DNA of 64,000 nt from Lamellibrachia columna. Lineage: Eukaryota; Annelida; Polychaeta; Sabellida; Siboglinidae. The position numbers and the translations under genes are program-made. How positions within the stretch are numbered: the first letter of the stretch is position 1; the number at the start of each line of letters is the position of its first letter. The DNA lies in assembly GCA_963662155.1 (NCBI GenBank), contig OY759262.1, positions 53,904,990 through 53,968,989 of the forward strand. Reading direction: 5' to 3'. Below the pieces are notes generated by a model that was not told where the DNA came from, did not search any database, and saw nothing but the letters and a program-made list of their open reading frames with translations. This document shows positions 29,267 through 42,964 of this stretch, piece after piece.

Positions 29267-29946
29267 TATTTATCCGTCAATATATAACCAATGATACACC
29301 GTAGTGGCTCAGAACGTAGCTATAGTATACTTTGGTATAACCCCGTAACTAAAAGTTATGATATAATGACAGCAAACCTTTTGAATGACACCTAAGAAAG
29401 CATTATGATCATTTGCAATTAACAATTGATGTGAACTATGTACATTTGAAAAGGATGAAGTCAACTAACGTCATGCGAACGGGATACACAACAATTGCAA
29501 ATACTCCGCTTACCGATCTCCGACTGATGAACAGCTCGTTGCTAGTCGTTGTCAGTTACTAATTTCGCCACCAAGTATATTTCGAAAGTGGTCATTCTTT
29601 CATCTGTATAATCGATATGTCCCCTGATGAACAAATAACGCAAGTGCTATAATGTATATACACTAACAACCAACACTGTAATCTACCACTGTTTTTTCAA
29701 CATTAACAAAATCATGTACGTCATAGTCAGAATTATATTATACGTTATCCTGGCGAGTTCGCCATTTGTGGCACTGTCGCGCAATGGTCGTGTAATAATT
29801 AATACCATTGGACTATAATAGCCAGTTAACGTGTTTTAATTTACTGAATGTATATCGTATACATCACATATATATTCAATTTCATAATCATCAAAACAAA
29901 GAAAATAAATAATTACCAATGCCTCGCTACGCTGCGAGTATAATTT

Positions 29947-31095
29947 AAGCTTTTGACAAAGTGCCACATCAAAGATTGCTACTTAAATTAAAAGCCCATG
30001 GTATCGGGGATAGCATAACTGACTGGATAGAACAATGGCTGACTGACAGAAGACAACGAGTTGTAGTAGATGGCGAAGTTTCAAATTGGAAATCGGTTTT
30101 GAGTGGGGTACCTCAAGGATCAGTATTAGGACCTATATTATTCTTAATTTATATCAATGACTTGGACGAGAGTATAACAAGTAATGTACTGAAATTTGCG
30201 GACGACACAAAACTGTTTAGAAAGGTTAATACTGATGGTGATAAACAACATTTACAAAACGATCTAGACAGATTAGTGAAATGGTCTGAGAAATGGCAGA
30301 TGCTGTTCAATTTTGGGAAATGTAAATGCCTACATACAGGACATGGGAACTTGAATGTAAACTATAAAATGGGAGCTACTGTTCTTGGTACTACTGTAAA
30401 AGAAAAGGACTTAGGAGTTACAATAAGCGCTGATATGAAAGTTTCAGAGCAGTGTGGTATTGCAGCTTCAAAGGGTAATCAAATTCTTGGATTGATTAGA
30501 AGAAACATAACATATAAGGGAAAAAAGTTAATTATACCTCTTTATAAAGCAATAGTTAGACCTCATTTAGAATACTGTATACAAGCATGGAGACCATATC
30601 GTAAGAAGGATATAGATACGCTTGAACGCATACAAAGGAGAGCAACTAAAATGATTCCAGAACTTAGAGACCTTAGTTATGAAGAACGCCTGAAAGAATG
30701 TGGTTTAACAACTCTAGAGACAAGGAGGTTAAGAGGAGATCAGATTGAAGTTTTTAAGATATTGAATGGGTATGAAAATATTGATAGAAATATGTTTTTC
30801 TCACTCAAGAAGGATAGCAGAACTAGAGGACATGAGGTAAAATTAGTAAAGGATCAATGTAGATTGGACATCAGGAAGCACTCGTTCTCACAGAGGACAA
30901 TAAATGAATGGAACAAACTGTCTACAGATTGTGTAACTGCTAGCAGCGTGAATATGTTTAAAAACAAGGTTGACACATATATCAGGAGGGCGGGTTATAA
31001 GTAGGTGAACATTGTTGGACTCTCGATAAGCCAATGGCTTCCTTGTCCACTTGCCATCTGGGCCTTTGGCTTGGATGGCAAATCTTGTTAAATCT
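29947..31095 (+). mobile_element. Mirror copy of the CR1-like LINE
   Basis: The protein reading at 29961-31004 is identical over 347 residues to the left-arm copy. The start (AAGCTTTTGAC) and TTAAATCTTG tail are also the same. Confidence 0.93.
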
Positions 31096-33135
31096 TGTTA
31101 AAGAAAAATTAATTAACAATGAAAACGATTCACATTATCGCTCGAACGCAGTTCACCTGTCGCTCGATAACGATTCACCTATCACGCTTTAGGCAAATGA
31201 TGACTTAATTCTAAACCCATATTTACAGTAGATGACTCTTCACCTTCATAACATGTATTAACACATAGGACATTCGAATATATATAAATATATACACACA
31301 TATTATCAGCTAACAACATAATAGATAATACTTACGCCAGTCGCTTCTGGCATTGTTCAAATTGTGTTGCGTCATGCAGCTTTTACTGACCCATAATTTC
31401 AGTACTGCAGACAAGGTGACTTCTCTCAACTTATCTCTGTCCGTCCCTTAACTATTGCAGCCACCTACACGCGAATTACAATCGACGACTGTCTCTTTAA
31501 CTATTGTGGCCGCCGCCTCGCGAACTACAATCGATCGACCGTCTCTTTAAATATTGTAGTCGCCTTCTCGCGAACTACAATCGATCGACCTCGGTTAGAA
31601 CTGTCCCCAGCGTATATATAGTCTACCAGTCAACGATATGCTTCAGTAAACATTACCGGCCTATTACCTAACATAATGCCCATTTCTAGGACTCTGCTTG
31701 ATCAATGTATGTGCGTTTGAAAAGGTCATTCAGGCACAACATCTGCTTCTTATTAACTATTGCAGACGTAAGCTGACAGGTCTGTAGCAAGAATGAACGA
31801 TGTTCATACACGAATAATTATACTGCACCGCATAATCGTATGTAAATTAACTGATCAAAAACTTAGGCAGTACCCTGAAAACAATCAATGAAAAACACCG
31901 TAAAATAAAATACGCAGAAAGCGGGAGTGTGCGTTTGAAAGTTATCAAAAAGCGGGAGATCTCCCGCAATATCCGTCAAAACGTTGTTGCTCAAAAACAA
32001 CCATTGGTTAAATGACATCTCCATTGATTGGTGAAAGTTGTCGTTGCTACTGCGTACTATTCTTTCAGATACCTTACATTCACAAACATATATCAGAAAC
32101 AGAAATGTACACTGAGGCAATGATATTTAAAGAGTATAACCAGGAGCATATCGCCGGGACAGAGAGCCCGGTCACATACATGGTTGAGAGAAAGACGAAC
32201 TTACTGAAGTGTGACAGACTAACACATCAATGCCGATGAGTAACTACGTATGCAAATAAACTACAGCGGCAGAAAGTCGTGCGAACACGCTTCTAGTCAA
32301 ATTGGATAATTTCAAAAGAAATCTAAACATATGGCGTAATGCCCCGTGGAACATTTGTAGATAGAGTGAGGAGATGGACTGTATATTTGTGCTGGACCTT
32401 GATATGTGATGGAGATGTCGTTACTGTGCAAGCGCGCACCTTCAATAGGATTGCGCGCGCGCTTGTGGGTGTGTGTGTGTGTGTGTGTGTGTGTTTGTGT
32501 GCGCACACATTTTCGTGGTGAGTCTGTACGTGTGGTGGTTGTGTGTACCAGTCTCTGTAATAAAACAACACAACACACATTGACACATAAATGCTAGTAG
32601 TCGTAAAGGCGATATATTTTGTGTTTTGTTTCACAAAACTCACTCACGATGTTATAAAACGCTCACAATTTTTTTTGTGAGCAGGTCATCGCAACACCCA
32701 GTTGATTGTTAATGACGGCACACTGTCTCTGCGCGGTATAAAACAGGTGTTTGGAAAAAAAGACATAAATCGAAAGCGCCATTGCATCACATAACTCAAG
32801 CTGTTGAAAGCGGATATGTCCCTAACACAAAAACCAGAGATGGCAATGACGTCAAACAAGCTCACAAAAAGTAACAAAACATCACACATTTGTTGAGTCA
32901 TAAAATGGCAGTGTTATTTTATTAGTCAATTGATATAATAGTATTACTATTTTCCAGTGACGATTAAACGCTGTTGTCAAGTAAGGTTCTACTGATTTAA
33001 TAAGAGCCATTGGAGTAATGACGTCATCATTTGTATGGGTGATTTCTCTGCACTGGGAATTCTTCTTTCAACACAAATAACAACACATATATTTGTTGTC
33101 ACATGATTGAAGCTTATAATTGGGTGCATTTCGTA

Positions 33136-33179
33136 CTCACGACGTTGTGTGTGTGTGTGAGTGCGTGCGTGGGTTGTGT

Positions 33180-33230
<51 letters not shown>

Positions 33231-33235
33231 AGTGA

Positions 33236-33333
<98 letters not shown>

Positions 33334-33358
33334 TTGTGTGATTGTGTGTGTGTGTGTG

Positions 33359-33448
<90 letters not shown>

Positions 33449-33460
33449 TTGTGTGTGTGT

Positions 33461-33556
<96 letters not shown>
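33136..33556. repeat. (TG)n microsatellite (mirror of left-arm CA tract)
   Basis: Same interruptions as the left-arm tract but about 24 bp shorter. Confidence 0.97.
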
Positions 33557-33558
<2 letters not shown>

Positions 33559-34716
33559 ATGTATGTGATGTGAGAAATACGAGTATTGCATATCATATAG
33601 ATTTCTTCAAATTCCTTTACGTGTATCAAATTCCTTGACGACGTCATAACACGCAGGATTCACATTCATTGAGGGCAGGTCATCGTGACACACAGTTTAT
33701 AATGTATGAAAACGCTGTCTCTGCTTGATCAATGTTTGTGCGTTTGAAAAGGTCATTCAGGCACAACATCTGCTTGTTATTAGCTATTGCAGACGTAAGT
33801 TGACATGTCTCTAACAAGAATGAACGATGGTAATAACGTAACATAATAAAATGTATATAATATAAATAAATAAAATATGTTTCATTTGTATGGTGTGTAT
33901 CAGAATCATGTGCACGGCAATGTCCTTTCATTTCGCGCAACACAGCTATTTTTCAAAGCGATTCATTAATAAATTATATTTGAATTATGTTTACTTTGAA
34001 TCAGGCAATTATATATGTACATCTAATGTGTATTGCCTTAATGAGTAACATGCACAGCGGAGCATCACTTTTCGTGAGCACAGAAACCCAACATTCACCC
34101 AGTGTATGACTATCCTCTGGCACAAACATGAGGTAAAAAGGACATTTTAATGCTTCTTCAGACATATACATATTTGAGGATCAGAAAATGTTTATTTTGA
34201 CCGCAGTACTATATAATACAACAAGTCATCAAAGTTTAAAAAAATAACTAAACCGGCATTGGTTGAATGTCTAGACAATATGTTCCTATACAACTTACCA
34301 TAATTTCAAAATAGGGATCGATATAGCTTCATCAGACATATACATATTTCAGGATCAAATTTTTTTTATTTTTACCGCAGTACTATATAATAAAACAAGT
34401 CATCAAAGTTATAAAAAAAACTAAACCGGCATAGGTTGAATGTCTAGACAATATGTTCGTATACAACTTACCATAATTTCAAAATAGGGATCGATATCGA
34501 TGAATATATGGAGTAATGGCTTGAACAGTATTATGCCATAAATGGCTGTTAATGCCGGACTTACTTAATCGTATTATATTATTTGGCATGTTTGGTAGTA
34601 ACGTATATTAAACTGGTTAGATATATCGTTTAACTTGTTGAAGCTTTAATGTTGTTGATCTTTCGTTTATTACGTGTTTGTTCTTGGTGATTTCAAATAA
34701 AACGTGGAATACTTAC

Positions 34717-34813
34717 GATGTGCGCTTGCCATGGCAACCAGAACAAAGAGCAGGACGCACCAAAGAAAGACCACTGCACTGCAACCAACAAACAATGTTT
34801 CCTGTAATGACAT
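34717..34813 (-). CDS. Mirror copy of the signal-peptide-like exon
   Basis: Identical reading to 19956-20052 with the phase-1 GTAAGT donor on the minus strand. It points back into the palindrome, where no downstream exon was recognised. Confidence 0.42.
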
Positions 34814-35246
34814 GTATGACTGCATGTATTGGCTATCGTATTTGCAACGATCCATATACTGCAACATTACCTCATGCTGGGCAACCCAAGCTACTGGATG
34901 CAACATCAGAGACATAACTATACGTCAACATTGACATTATCTCGGCCAAAAACCGAACCGTGTTTGTTTAACTACCTCACATAAACTGAACAGAACAACA
35001 TAACGAAATCATACTTACCTCTTCATGTTAGCCTCTGTTGACTTGCCAGCTCGTTCAGCTTACACCGCTCTAACTATTTCTAGCTGCTGCAGCTTGTTAT
35101 CTAGTACACATGCCGGTCACGCATGATAGAACAATGTTGACTTGCCAGCTCGTTTATCTTACGCGGCTGTAACTAAATAAAGTTGAACTGCAGCAGCTTG
35201 GTATCTAGTACACACGCTGATCACGCATGACAGACCAATGCAACAA

Positions 35247-36080
35247 GTAACTTGTATTTGAATAGATAAATATTTATATCAAATATTCTTGATATCAGTC
35301 AAACCATTTAGTAAGACGTTTACGTTATGTATCCATGCATCTGTAATCACATTGTTATAATGCGGCGACATTGACATGACGTATGCTAAAAAAGTACACG
35401 TAAACTCATATACGTTTAATTAAAACAATGAAATTAATATCCCGCACATAAATGGGAAAACGATACTTATCTAATTAAGATACCATTAAATCGAAATATA
35501 CAGGGCATGTAATAATTAAGACTAGCTTTAAAACCAGCGGTTCGTAAAAAAACAAAATGTCCCCTCCATTTCTATTTGATCATCTTTGCTATAGACATAT
35601 GGTTCAGATTACCGATTCTTGTGTTTTCATATATAGTGGGTAAGCCAAAGCAGCTGACACCCCGTAAACATGCCGTGAACACTTCACTTTCCAGTGTGAA
35701 ATCGCCAAACGATTATATGCCAACAAATAGACAGTTGGTTGCGTCGTGAACAGGACTGGGGTGGGAGTGTCGACAACCCAAAAAAAATATTTGCAAGCCC
35801 CCTTCTTTCGGTTCGTGATATCCGCATTATTACCCAAACGTGGCATAGCAACCAGCATGACTTAAAAGTGTCCACTTGACGTGACATCACAGCAATATAT
35901 GCAACAGCTGCAGCATGAAGGTGGATTGAAGTCGTAGAAGCAAAGGAATCGTAAGTCGAGATGTTGCCCTTAGAGGAAGAACTGTACAATGCAATACTGG
36001 AGAAGGCCAATTTTGTCATGTGAATGAGGTTTCAAGTGTTCAGCCACATAGGATCGCGGGTGTCTATATATTTTCTGTGG
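35247..36080. other. Unassigned interval right of the palindrome
   Basis: AT-rich sequence. Short open frames on the minus strand have no recognised motif. Confidence 0.4.
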
Positions 36081-36089
36081 GGTTGTCCA

Positions 36090-36246
36090 TACTCCCTCAT
36101 CATGTTTTTCACGACACAACCTCGACCTTTGATTTGCTCGCATGTCCACCTTTGGCGATCTCTCGGATTGAAAACCCCTCGTTTTTAAGTGCAGTGATAA
36201 CACCATGTGTACATGGAGCAAGCGCCTTTGTCTTAGCCATTGTATC
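36090..36246 (-). pseudogene. Tc1-like transposase N-terminal HTH fragment
   Basis: After TTTTCAGATACA the minus strand reads MAKTKALAPCTHGVITALKN then EGFSIREIAKGGHASKSKVE, the layout of a Tc1/mariner DNA-binding helix-turn-helix. Stops follow, and the DDE domain is not found. It may be part of a spliced or fused gene, but only this fragment is visible. Confidence 0.5.
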
Positions 36247-36539
36247 TGAAAACACAAATATTTCTTCATTTCAGTGCTTCAAATACACATACATGTTCGA
36301 CTGATATCATGTGCGAATGACTAATTATCAAATCTAATGCGCGCTACGTGCCGCATTGAGTTTAGTTTGATTTCGTGTTTTTGATATGTTTGTGTGTAGA
36401 AATAAAATTAAAAATATGGTTCGGCATGTGACCGGGTGTAGCTACAATGTTAAATTTGATGTTGAGTTATGTATCTGTGTTTTTTTCCATTAATAGCTTG
36501 CAGTGTGTAAATGAGATGTTGGGGTATATTAATTGATAA

Positions 36540-37130
36540 AAAATAGCCGATACTTGCAATGAAACCTTTCATTATAGGGAACATTGTTTATTGGTTGCAG
36601 TGAAGTGATATTTCTTTGTTGTGCCTTTGCCTTGGTCTGGTTGCTGTGACAAACGCGCATCGTAAGTATTGCTCCTTATGTTTGAATCCAACAAGTAGAA
36701 ACGTGTAATTATTAAAAGGACAGAGCATTAAAACATTAAAAGTTAAGCGATTGTCACCGTCTAAGTAGTGTTGGCATTAAAACTTAAAATTTAATTTAAA
36801 CGTCTAATTAAATCCGACTTTAACAGCCTTTAATAGTGTAAACATGATGAGGCCTTTATTATACCTATTCTACAATATCGATGATTATTTCAAAATTGTG
36901 ATACGTTGCAAAAGAACATATCGTCCAGACATCGCATATAAATCGGTATAATCGTATCTGATATAAGGATGACTTGTGTATTATACAGTAGTGCTGCATC
37001 TAGGAAAATATACATGCTCTTTTTATGAAATATGTGTATCTCGGTAGCAATATATAACTTTCCCTTTGACTTCGTACCTGTGCCAGATGATATAACTAAG
37101 AAGCACAATTGATTAAATATAAAATGCTCG
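36540..37130 (+). pseudogene. Diverged paralogue of the signal-peptide exon segment
   Basis: Aligns with 19930-20640 along its length. The exon part (36578-36660) reads GTLFIGCSEVIFLCCAFALV and then hits TGA where the other copy has ATGGCA. The donor CATC/GTAAGT is kept. Downstream intron words (AACATATCGTCCAGACAT, GATGACTTGTGTATTATACA) also match. This is an older duplicate of the arm segment, lying just outside the palindrome. Confidence 0.7.
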
Positions 37131-37204
37131 ATGGGACACCAAAGTTGATGGGATACCTGACTGGCCGATATGCCTGGTTTGTAGTCAAGATAAACATATT
37201 AACA

Positions 37205-37335
37205 AATGTATTTAACACGATTTAGCACAATTGCCATCCAAGGCAAAATACCCCCTTGGGAAGTAGACAATGAAGCTAATGGCTTATCGTGAATCAAACA
37301 ATGTTTCAAGTATGTGAATCCGCCCTTCTGTATAA
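37205..37335 (-). mobile_element. CR1-like LINE 3'-end remnant
   Basis: Matches the LINE 3' end and UTR (AACACGATTTAGCACAATTG then CCATCCAAGG, AATGGCTTATCG, CCGCCCTTCTG) on the minus strand with strong divergence. Only the last 130 bp are present. Confidence 0.75.
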
Positions 37336-37573
37336 AAAAACATTTGAATAAAAGGTTAAACAGGAAGTTACCATGAATTTAGTACTAAGTAGTGCATTAC
37401 GTGCTGACAGATCAGAACAGATTATAACAATTGCAACTTCTTTACCCGGTATCTTTTTGGCTGGAGAGTCCATCTTAGAGAACATATAGTGAGAAAGGTT
37501 CAGTGCAAAGGAATTGGCTTTAACACGTTCAACACATCAGAATAAAGACCTGTATCACTACATTGAGGACTCG

Positions 37574-37576
<3 letters not shown>

Positions 37577-37646
<70 letters not shown>
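37577..37646. repeat. (AT)n microsatellite
   Basis: Seventy bases of TA. Confidence 0.96.
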
Positions 37647-37649
<3 letters not shown>

Positions 37650-37650
<1 letters not shown>

Positions 37651-39400
37651 ACTGTATGTTTTTAATAAATTTATAATGTTCGCCCTCTAGCGATTACAGA
37701 TACGATATTCTGGGTCTTGTCTGTTAAGTGATGCCATCTAACGGTAACTCTAACGAACATTCAAACCACATTTTTGCACCCAATTATCGTCGGGTTCACT
37801 CGGTATTACCGAGAATTTCAATCGCATCAAACATTTCATATACGCCATATCCGATCCTCTGTTTCTGAGTGTTTTGCATAGCTAGTTTGTAGAGCAAGCG
37901 GTGCGTTTTATTCGAATAATCTCTTCCGGGTTTCAATGGTTTAGTCGTAATCTTAACACCAGCATAATTACTCCGATTTTGTTAACCTATCACGATCTCG
38001 TGAATTGGGGACGAAAGTCTAATTAGTATCTTAATTTGTAACTAGCATATGCGTTATTTTCGATGGATATGTGGAGGCAGCCAACATACTCGCACACACC
38101 AACGTCGCCCCCAACTTGAGGCTTCGGACATTTTCTAGGATTTAATGTTTTTTCTCACCAGCGAATGATTGAGTTGATCTCACTCTTCAAATACTGAGTT
38201 CATCACACCCTTCAAAATCAAATTCCTGTACAGTCAGGATTAAAATGTTTAGAGTGACACAGTGGGAACAGTGCAGCTATTGCACATCTGCAAGTTCTGG
38301 CGAGAAACATGGTTGAGATCATTGGCGGTTCCAAGCACTGGGTGTCCAGTTACCATACAAGACACTATGTGATAACACTTTTAATCATTCAAATTTCCAC
38401 GTTCCTCACATACATCTTTACGCAAACCTCCCATCTCACTTACTATCTGCAACTTTTCCTACGACGTGGCTGTTTCACCGCATCTGCTTTCTGAGGTAGT
38501 CGGCCCTCCACCATCCGCACACCATCCATTACATCACATTAAAAAAAAACTGTTGTCTGTCATCTTGAGAGAGACGCCTCTTTCGTTGTAATAAGTTCTA
38601 CCTCTTTGTTCCCGTAACGCGCTTGCAAAAGAACAAACAAGAACACGTGGTATTACTCTATGTGTTCAGCGGTTGCCTGCTTCGTGGACATCAAGTAATT
38701 CCAAGCGCGTTTTATCAACCATGTTAAGTGCGTCATACATACGCAAACTTGCTAGACAAATACCGCTACAACATATATGTAAATGCTTGTGTCAGGCAAT
38801 GTTATATGGCTCATGCCTTTCTAATCGTCGAAATTAAAATGTACAAGTTATCTACACAGGAGTTATCTACACGTTCGCGTCGATTTTTAAACTTATTTTC
38901 GGTGATTGATTGCGTTTACATAGTCAGTGATAGTCTGCCTTATCTACACCGGGAGTAGATGTAGATAAAGTCTTCATCTAATTTTATTGGATGATGGCGG
39001 CCTGTATTATGTTGCGCCCAGTTTCATCTGATGAGTTTTATCATAAAATAACTTCTGACATTGCAAGCAATTAACATTTTAGATAACCGTATGACGCACA
39101 CCCATGGATCGATTCTCATGACGATCTATTTGTTGATTCGCATGATGCACAAATATACGTGCAGTATAATCACGCATGAGCAATGTCCGGGCGATATTAA
39201 TAGTAAGACTAACTATGACAATGCGCTTACGCTATCAGATGGTATGTAATGCCAATGACGTCATATGAAAAGGCGCATATGCCAAATCATATAGTCTATT
39301 AGCATTATGCTATAAATGTAAAGTTTATTTCCACAATTTCAATTTGAATACAAAACGTGTATGTAACGGTGACGGTGTTTCGACAGTAAATATGTGCATT
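37650..39400. other. Unassigned interval
   Basis: No domain, RNA gene or repeat could be supported. Short open frames (38309, 38728, 39061) lack motifs and splice context. Confidence 0.4.
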
Positions 39401-39419
39401 CCTCGCGTTTTGTTGTACA

Positions 39420-39880
39420 CCCTTCCTCATTCTTGGCCCAGCCCCAGCTGGTTAGTGGAGGCAACTCCGGTGCCGGTAGCAATATCTGGTCCCACACATA
39501 GCCTCCATGTTAGGCCGCCCTCTTGACATGCTCCTCCAGGACTGCTTTGATTGGCGGAATCAGACTATTTTATTTCGTGTTTTGTCATTGTCCGTGCAAG
39601 TGCTGGTTCTGTCATACAGCAAGATTACGAATCTATCGATGGTGGTCATGACATATTCTGGTATGACAACCTCAGCAGTGCTTCTGCAAGTTCTGGCAGC
39701 ACGGTCTAGATTGTTCAGGCAGTCTTCTTATCATGGCGTCACACCCAGTCAGAGCGTGGAACATTGGCAGTGCCCGTGGCTTCTCCTGCCCCGGGCCAGC
39801 TGCTAGTTTGTGGGCACACACATTCGGACAAACTGTGTATACCAAATCCCTTGTAAGAACTCTAGCCACCCGTATATGGG
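39420..39880 (-). pseudogene. PIN/FEN-like mobile-element ORF fragment, copy A
   Basis: The minus strand reads RALPMFHALTGCD, then after a frame change TTIDRFVILLYDRTSTC and further pieces resembling a conserved tail. The FHALTGCDT..S motif followed by ERF.V.MYDRTS recurs in many invertebrate repeat proteins; the TGCDT part resembles the helix-hairpin region of XPG/FEN-like nucleases. It is related to copy B at 46.95-47.44 kb. Several stops make it inactive. Confidence 0.55.
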
Positions 39881-39944
39881 CGAAAAAGGGAGAACATTTG
39901 GAACAAGGCTCGAATAACACAAGAAGGGAAAAAGCAGACAGAAT

Positions 39945-40160
39945 CAGCGACAATAGAGCAGAAATCTGCAATAGCAGAACATGCAAATAGGAACAATTGC
40001 ATCATAGACTGGGAGTAATTTGCAAATGGGGGGGCAAAGGTGATAGACAGAACGTAACAGAACCGCCAGATGGATCATAGAAGCTATATGGATCAGAACG
40101 ACGACTCCAGTCATAAATCGAGACGAGGGGAACACAGACTGAGCTATGTATGCTACGGCC
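39945..40160 (+). mobile_element. Penelope-like element C-terminal (GIY-YIG region) remnant
   Basis: In the plus strand SAIAEHANRNNCIIDWE is followed, after stops, by AKVIDR and ARWIIEAIWIRTTTPVINRD. This is the characteristic endonuclease C-terminus of Penelope-like elements (RNN..I.W....V..R...R...EAI.I......NRD.G). Frame changes and stops show it is dead. It abuts the PIN/FEN-like remnant. Confidence 0.6.
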
Positions 40161-40324
40161 TGCTTACCTTGTCAACTGGTGAGCAAAGGAAGAATTAACC
40201 GTCCCGGAATTCCTGGTGAAGGCAGCCGATGGCAGCCGAAACATTGAGAGAAAGTAAATGTTCTTGATTCTACCAGAGAAAGGTAAGAGTTACGATCATG
40301 CAGTTGCATTCTTTGAAACGTGCT

Positions 40325-40460
40325 TTATTTATTGTCACAAGTACATCGGCATCCATGTACGATCATACATTTGAATCCAGTTTGTATTAATTATTCCTTT
40401 TTGTGACGTGCAACAGCTCTGTCGACCAACCTACAAAATAATATTTCGTATTTAGAATTG
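40325..40460 (-). other. Conserved block A (homologous to 59165-59300)
   Basis: On the minus strand an intron-like AATACGAAATATTAT run leads to an AG, then sequence with GGATGCCGATGTACTTGTGA and AATAAATAAA. The block at 59165-59300 is about 65 percent identical. It could be a 3'-terminal exon of a small gene family or an old repeat. No single frame is conserved in both copies. Confidence 0.4.
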
Positions 40461-40554
40461 CCTTCGAAAAAGCACACCTTAGTATATGGCACCCACCTTT
40501 GAAAATGCCGTTACAATATGAACGAAGAAATTGTTATCGGTGAGTTTTACCTTA

Positions 40555-40790
40555 ACAAGGTTTAACAAGATTTAACAAGATTTAACACGATTGCCATCCA
40601 GAAGAAAGAGGGTCAGTGGACAAGAAAGCCATTGGCTTATCTAGGGTCCAATTTTTTATCTACGTGTACCACGCCTTCCTGAGATGTGTGTCAACTTTGG
40701 TTTTAAGCATATTCACGCTGCTAGCAGTTACACACTCTGTAGATAATTTGCTCCATTCGTTTACTTTATTCAAACACTTAATGTCAACTA
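40555..40790 (-). mobile_element. CR1-like LINE 3'-end remnant
   Basis: Minus strand: VNEWSKLSTECVTASSVNML then KTKVDTHLRKA, followed by the 3' UTR (TTGGATGGCA-like) and an expanded TTAAATCTTG tail (GGTTTAACAAGATTTAACAA on the plus strand). Confidence 0.8.
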
Positions 40791-40799
40791 AACGCTTTT

Positions 40800-41680
40800 T
40801 GATTTTGAACATTCTACGAATACCGCGGACATTTAGACATGCGAGTACAAAAAACATCACCGAATATATATTTTTAAATAAACAATGTCATTCTTCGTTT
40901 GAAACTCTTCAATCAACGAAGGCCTAACATACACAACTCCCATGTGTTTCGTGATGGTTTTTGTCCGCTACGTCGTCCCTTTGCAAATACATCTACCTAC
41001 CCACCGGTACGGTTATATGCTGATATTACAAAAAGTTAATCTCTAAGTCAGGACATACTTATGACGTACGCATTAAATGTGTCAAACGCTTAGTATAACG
41101 GCATGCTTCATGAAATAAGATTTAACTTGTCGAAACATTTGAAGACATTGAAATCAAATGTTGTGCTGTCGCTTAAAGGCTATTCGATGTAGCTTCCGGA
41201 GGGAAGCCTCGGTCCTGATATAGATGTTGGCACAATACTGTGGATGCTATATAAACGGCAGCACTTACACTGTTTTCCGACGTTTGATGTCATTATCGTC
41301 ATAGCTATGTGGTCATTACTCTTACATTTAACTTATATTTATGCTCAATGTTTGTTAGTCGTCGTAATATTTATGAGACGTCTAACTATATCATGCATTC
41401 AATTACCGAACGTTTGTTGTCTAATTATGCCGTCGCCAGTATCTCCTTGTCTTGTTTCCTGTGCCGTTGCTACGTTGATTTTCACCACGCATCTCACGTT
41501 CATACCACGATGCAAACCAAGGGCCACGCATATGTTCACGGCCTCTCTTACGGTCTCTACTATATCCTTGGTCACGGCCTTTTCCATGATTTAATCAGAA
41601 TGCAGTTTTTTATATACAGTTATACAGCAATGTCTTAAAACGTGTATGCTGATTATTATGTCATGCATTATACAACATGT
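40800..41680. other. Unassigned interval
   Basis: Open frames exist on both strands around 41244-41638 without recognisable motifs. Nothing supportable was found. Confidence 0.4.
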
Positions 41681-41689
41681 GTACATGCA

Positions 41690-42044
41690 TACATACATGC
41701 ATGCATGCATCCATCCGTCCGTCCGTCCATCCATACATGCATACTTACATACATGCATACATACATACATACATACATACATACATACATACATACATAC
41801 ATACATACATGCATACATACATACATACATACATGCATACATACATACATGCATACATACATACATGCATACTTATATACATGCATACATACATACATAC
41901 TTACATACATACATACACACATACATACATACATACATGCATGCATACATACATACATACATACATACATACATACATACATACATACATACATACATAC
42001 TTACATACATACATGCATGCATGCATACATACATACATACATAC

Positions 42045-42075
<31 letters not shown>

Positions 42076-42315
42076 CATACATACATACATACTTACATGC
42101 ATGCATGCATGCATGCATGCATGCATGCATACATACATACATACATACATACATACATACATACATACATAGGGACTGCATACGTGCTTACCTGCATGCA
42201 TACATGCATGCAAACATATATACATACATACATACACACACATACATACACAGGCACACACACGCGCACGCACGCACGCATCCACGCACGCACGTACACA
42301 CATACATACACACTC
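41690..42315. repeat. (CATA)n / (GCAT)n compound microsatellite
   Basis: About 620 bp of CATA with GCATGCAT, CTTA and CACA variants. Coding-like frames here are artefacts. Confidence 0.97.
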
Positions 42316-42734
42316 ACACAACCATTTATGGGCATTTATTAAAGCTATCTGGGCTGATTAACAATCCTATATCAGCAACATACGTATATCAAGTAATTGA
42401 AGGATCGTTTAAATTACAACACTGTAGAGACTCGAAGCAAGTCGACTCTTAAAACCAATGTCTTGGTTAAATATGATGATATTGAAAGCACATGTTCAAA
42501 AAACGTTCTTTACGGATTTGCTATGGGTTAAAACTATTTCAAACAGAGACGCGGCATCTATTTCAAAGGCCTTTCTTTCTTGTTAAAATGCAGTTGAAAT
42601 TTCGAATTGGCCAATTAAAATTACTTATTTATCTAACCGAAACGTCTGTCTTATTCTGAACTGGGTATTGGAGCAATCCAGTAAGGCATGTTTGTTATGT
42701 TCATGTGAAGTTGTACGATTGCCATTGTAACTTA

Positions 42735-42961
42735 CGTTCTGGGTTTTTGAGTTTTCCTCCGTTATCGCCGACTTTTCCTTCGTGGCCACCGACGTTACGA
42801 CACTTGTTGGCAATCTGTCTTGGATGGAAAATTGTTAAGGTTTCCGCCGCAACCGCCGTATATAAACGGGAAGCATCTCTGTATACTCGCCTCGTAATAA
42901 TATCTGGGAATTCATGCCCGACAAGGGCCACGATCCATAATTAATAGGCAGTTTGCATCCC
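42735..42961 (-). pseudogene. Decayed Kunitz exon on the minus strand
   Basis: An acceptor (TGTCTTTTAG) at 42962 opens a phase-1 exon. It keeps Kunitz spacing: C at 42950, x8, GPCRA, x15 including an in-frame [22 protein letters not shown], then C. The sixth position is Ser (CQQVS) followed by TAA, or a two-base deletion has shifted the frame. A donor-like GTAAGT is at about 42735-42740. It has the same entry phase as the Kunitz exons at 3.4 and 5.7 kb, so it is a third family member and is broken. Confidence 0.78.
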
Positions 42962-42964
42962 CTA

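Larger units (their letters stand above)
27879..35238 (-). repeat. Right arm of the 7.4-kb inverted repeat
   Basis: Reverse complement of the left arm. Contents in order from the spacer: truncated protease and nucleocapsid frame (28356-27874 minus), Gag pieces (29002-28688 and 29266-29024 minus), LINE (29947-31095 plus), AT-rich sequence, (TG)n, and the signal-peptide-like exon (34813-34717 minus). The outer end keeps TCTAGTACACACGCTGATCA then CGCATGACAG, the mirror of the left end. Sequence beyond 35246 shows no ATPase continuation. Confidence 0.95.

Noticed and set aside
40325..40460. Antistasin-like C-terminus (GCRC.C) on the minus strand
   Set aside because: The cysteine-rich reading follows an in-frame stop at the same place in both block copies, so it is more likely untranslated sequence.
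41591..42452. Long open frames on both strands
   Set aside because: (CATA)n is open in several frames by composition. No protein is implied.
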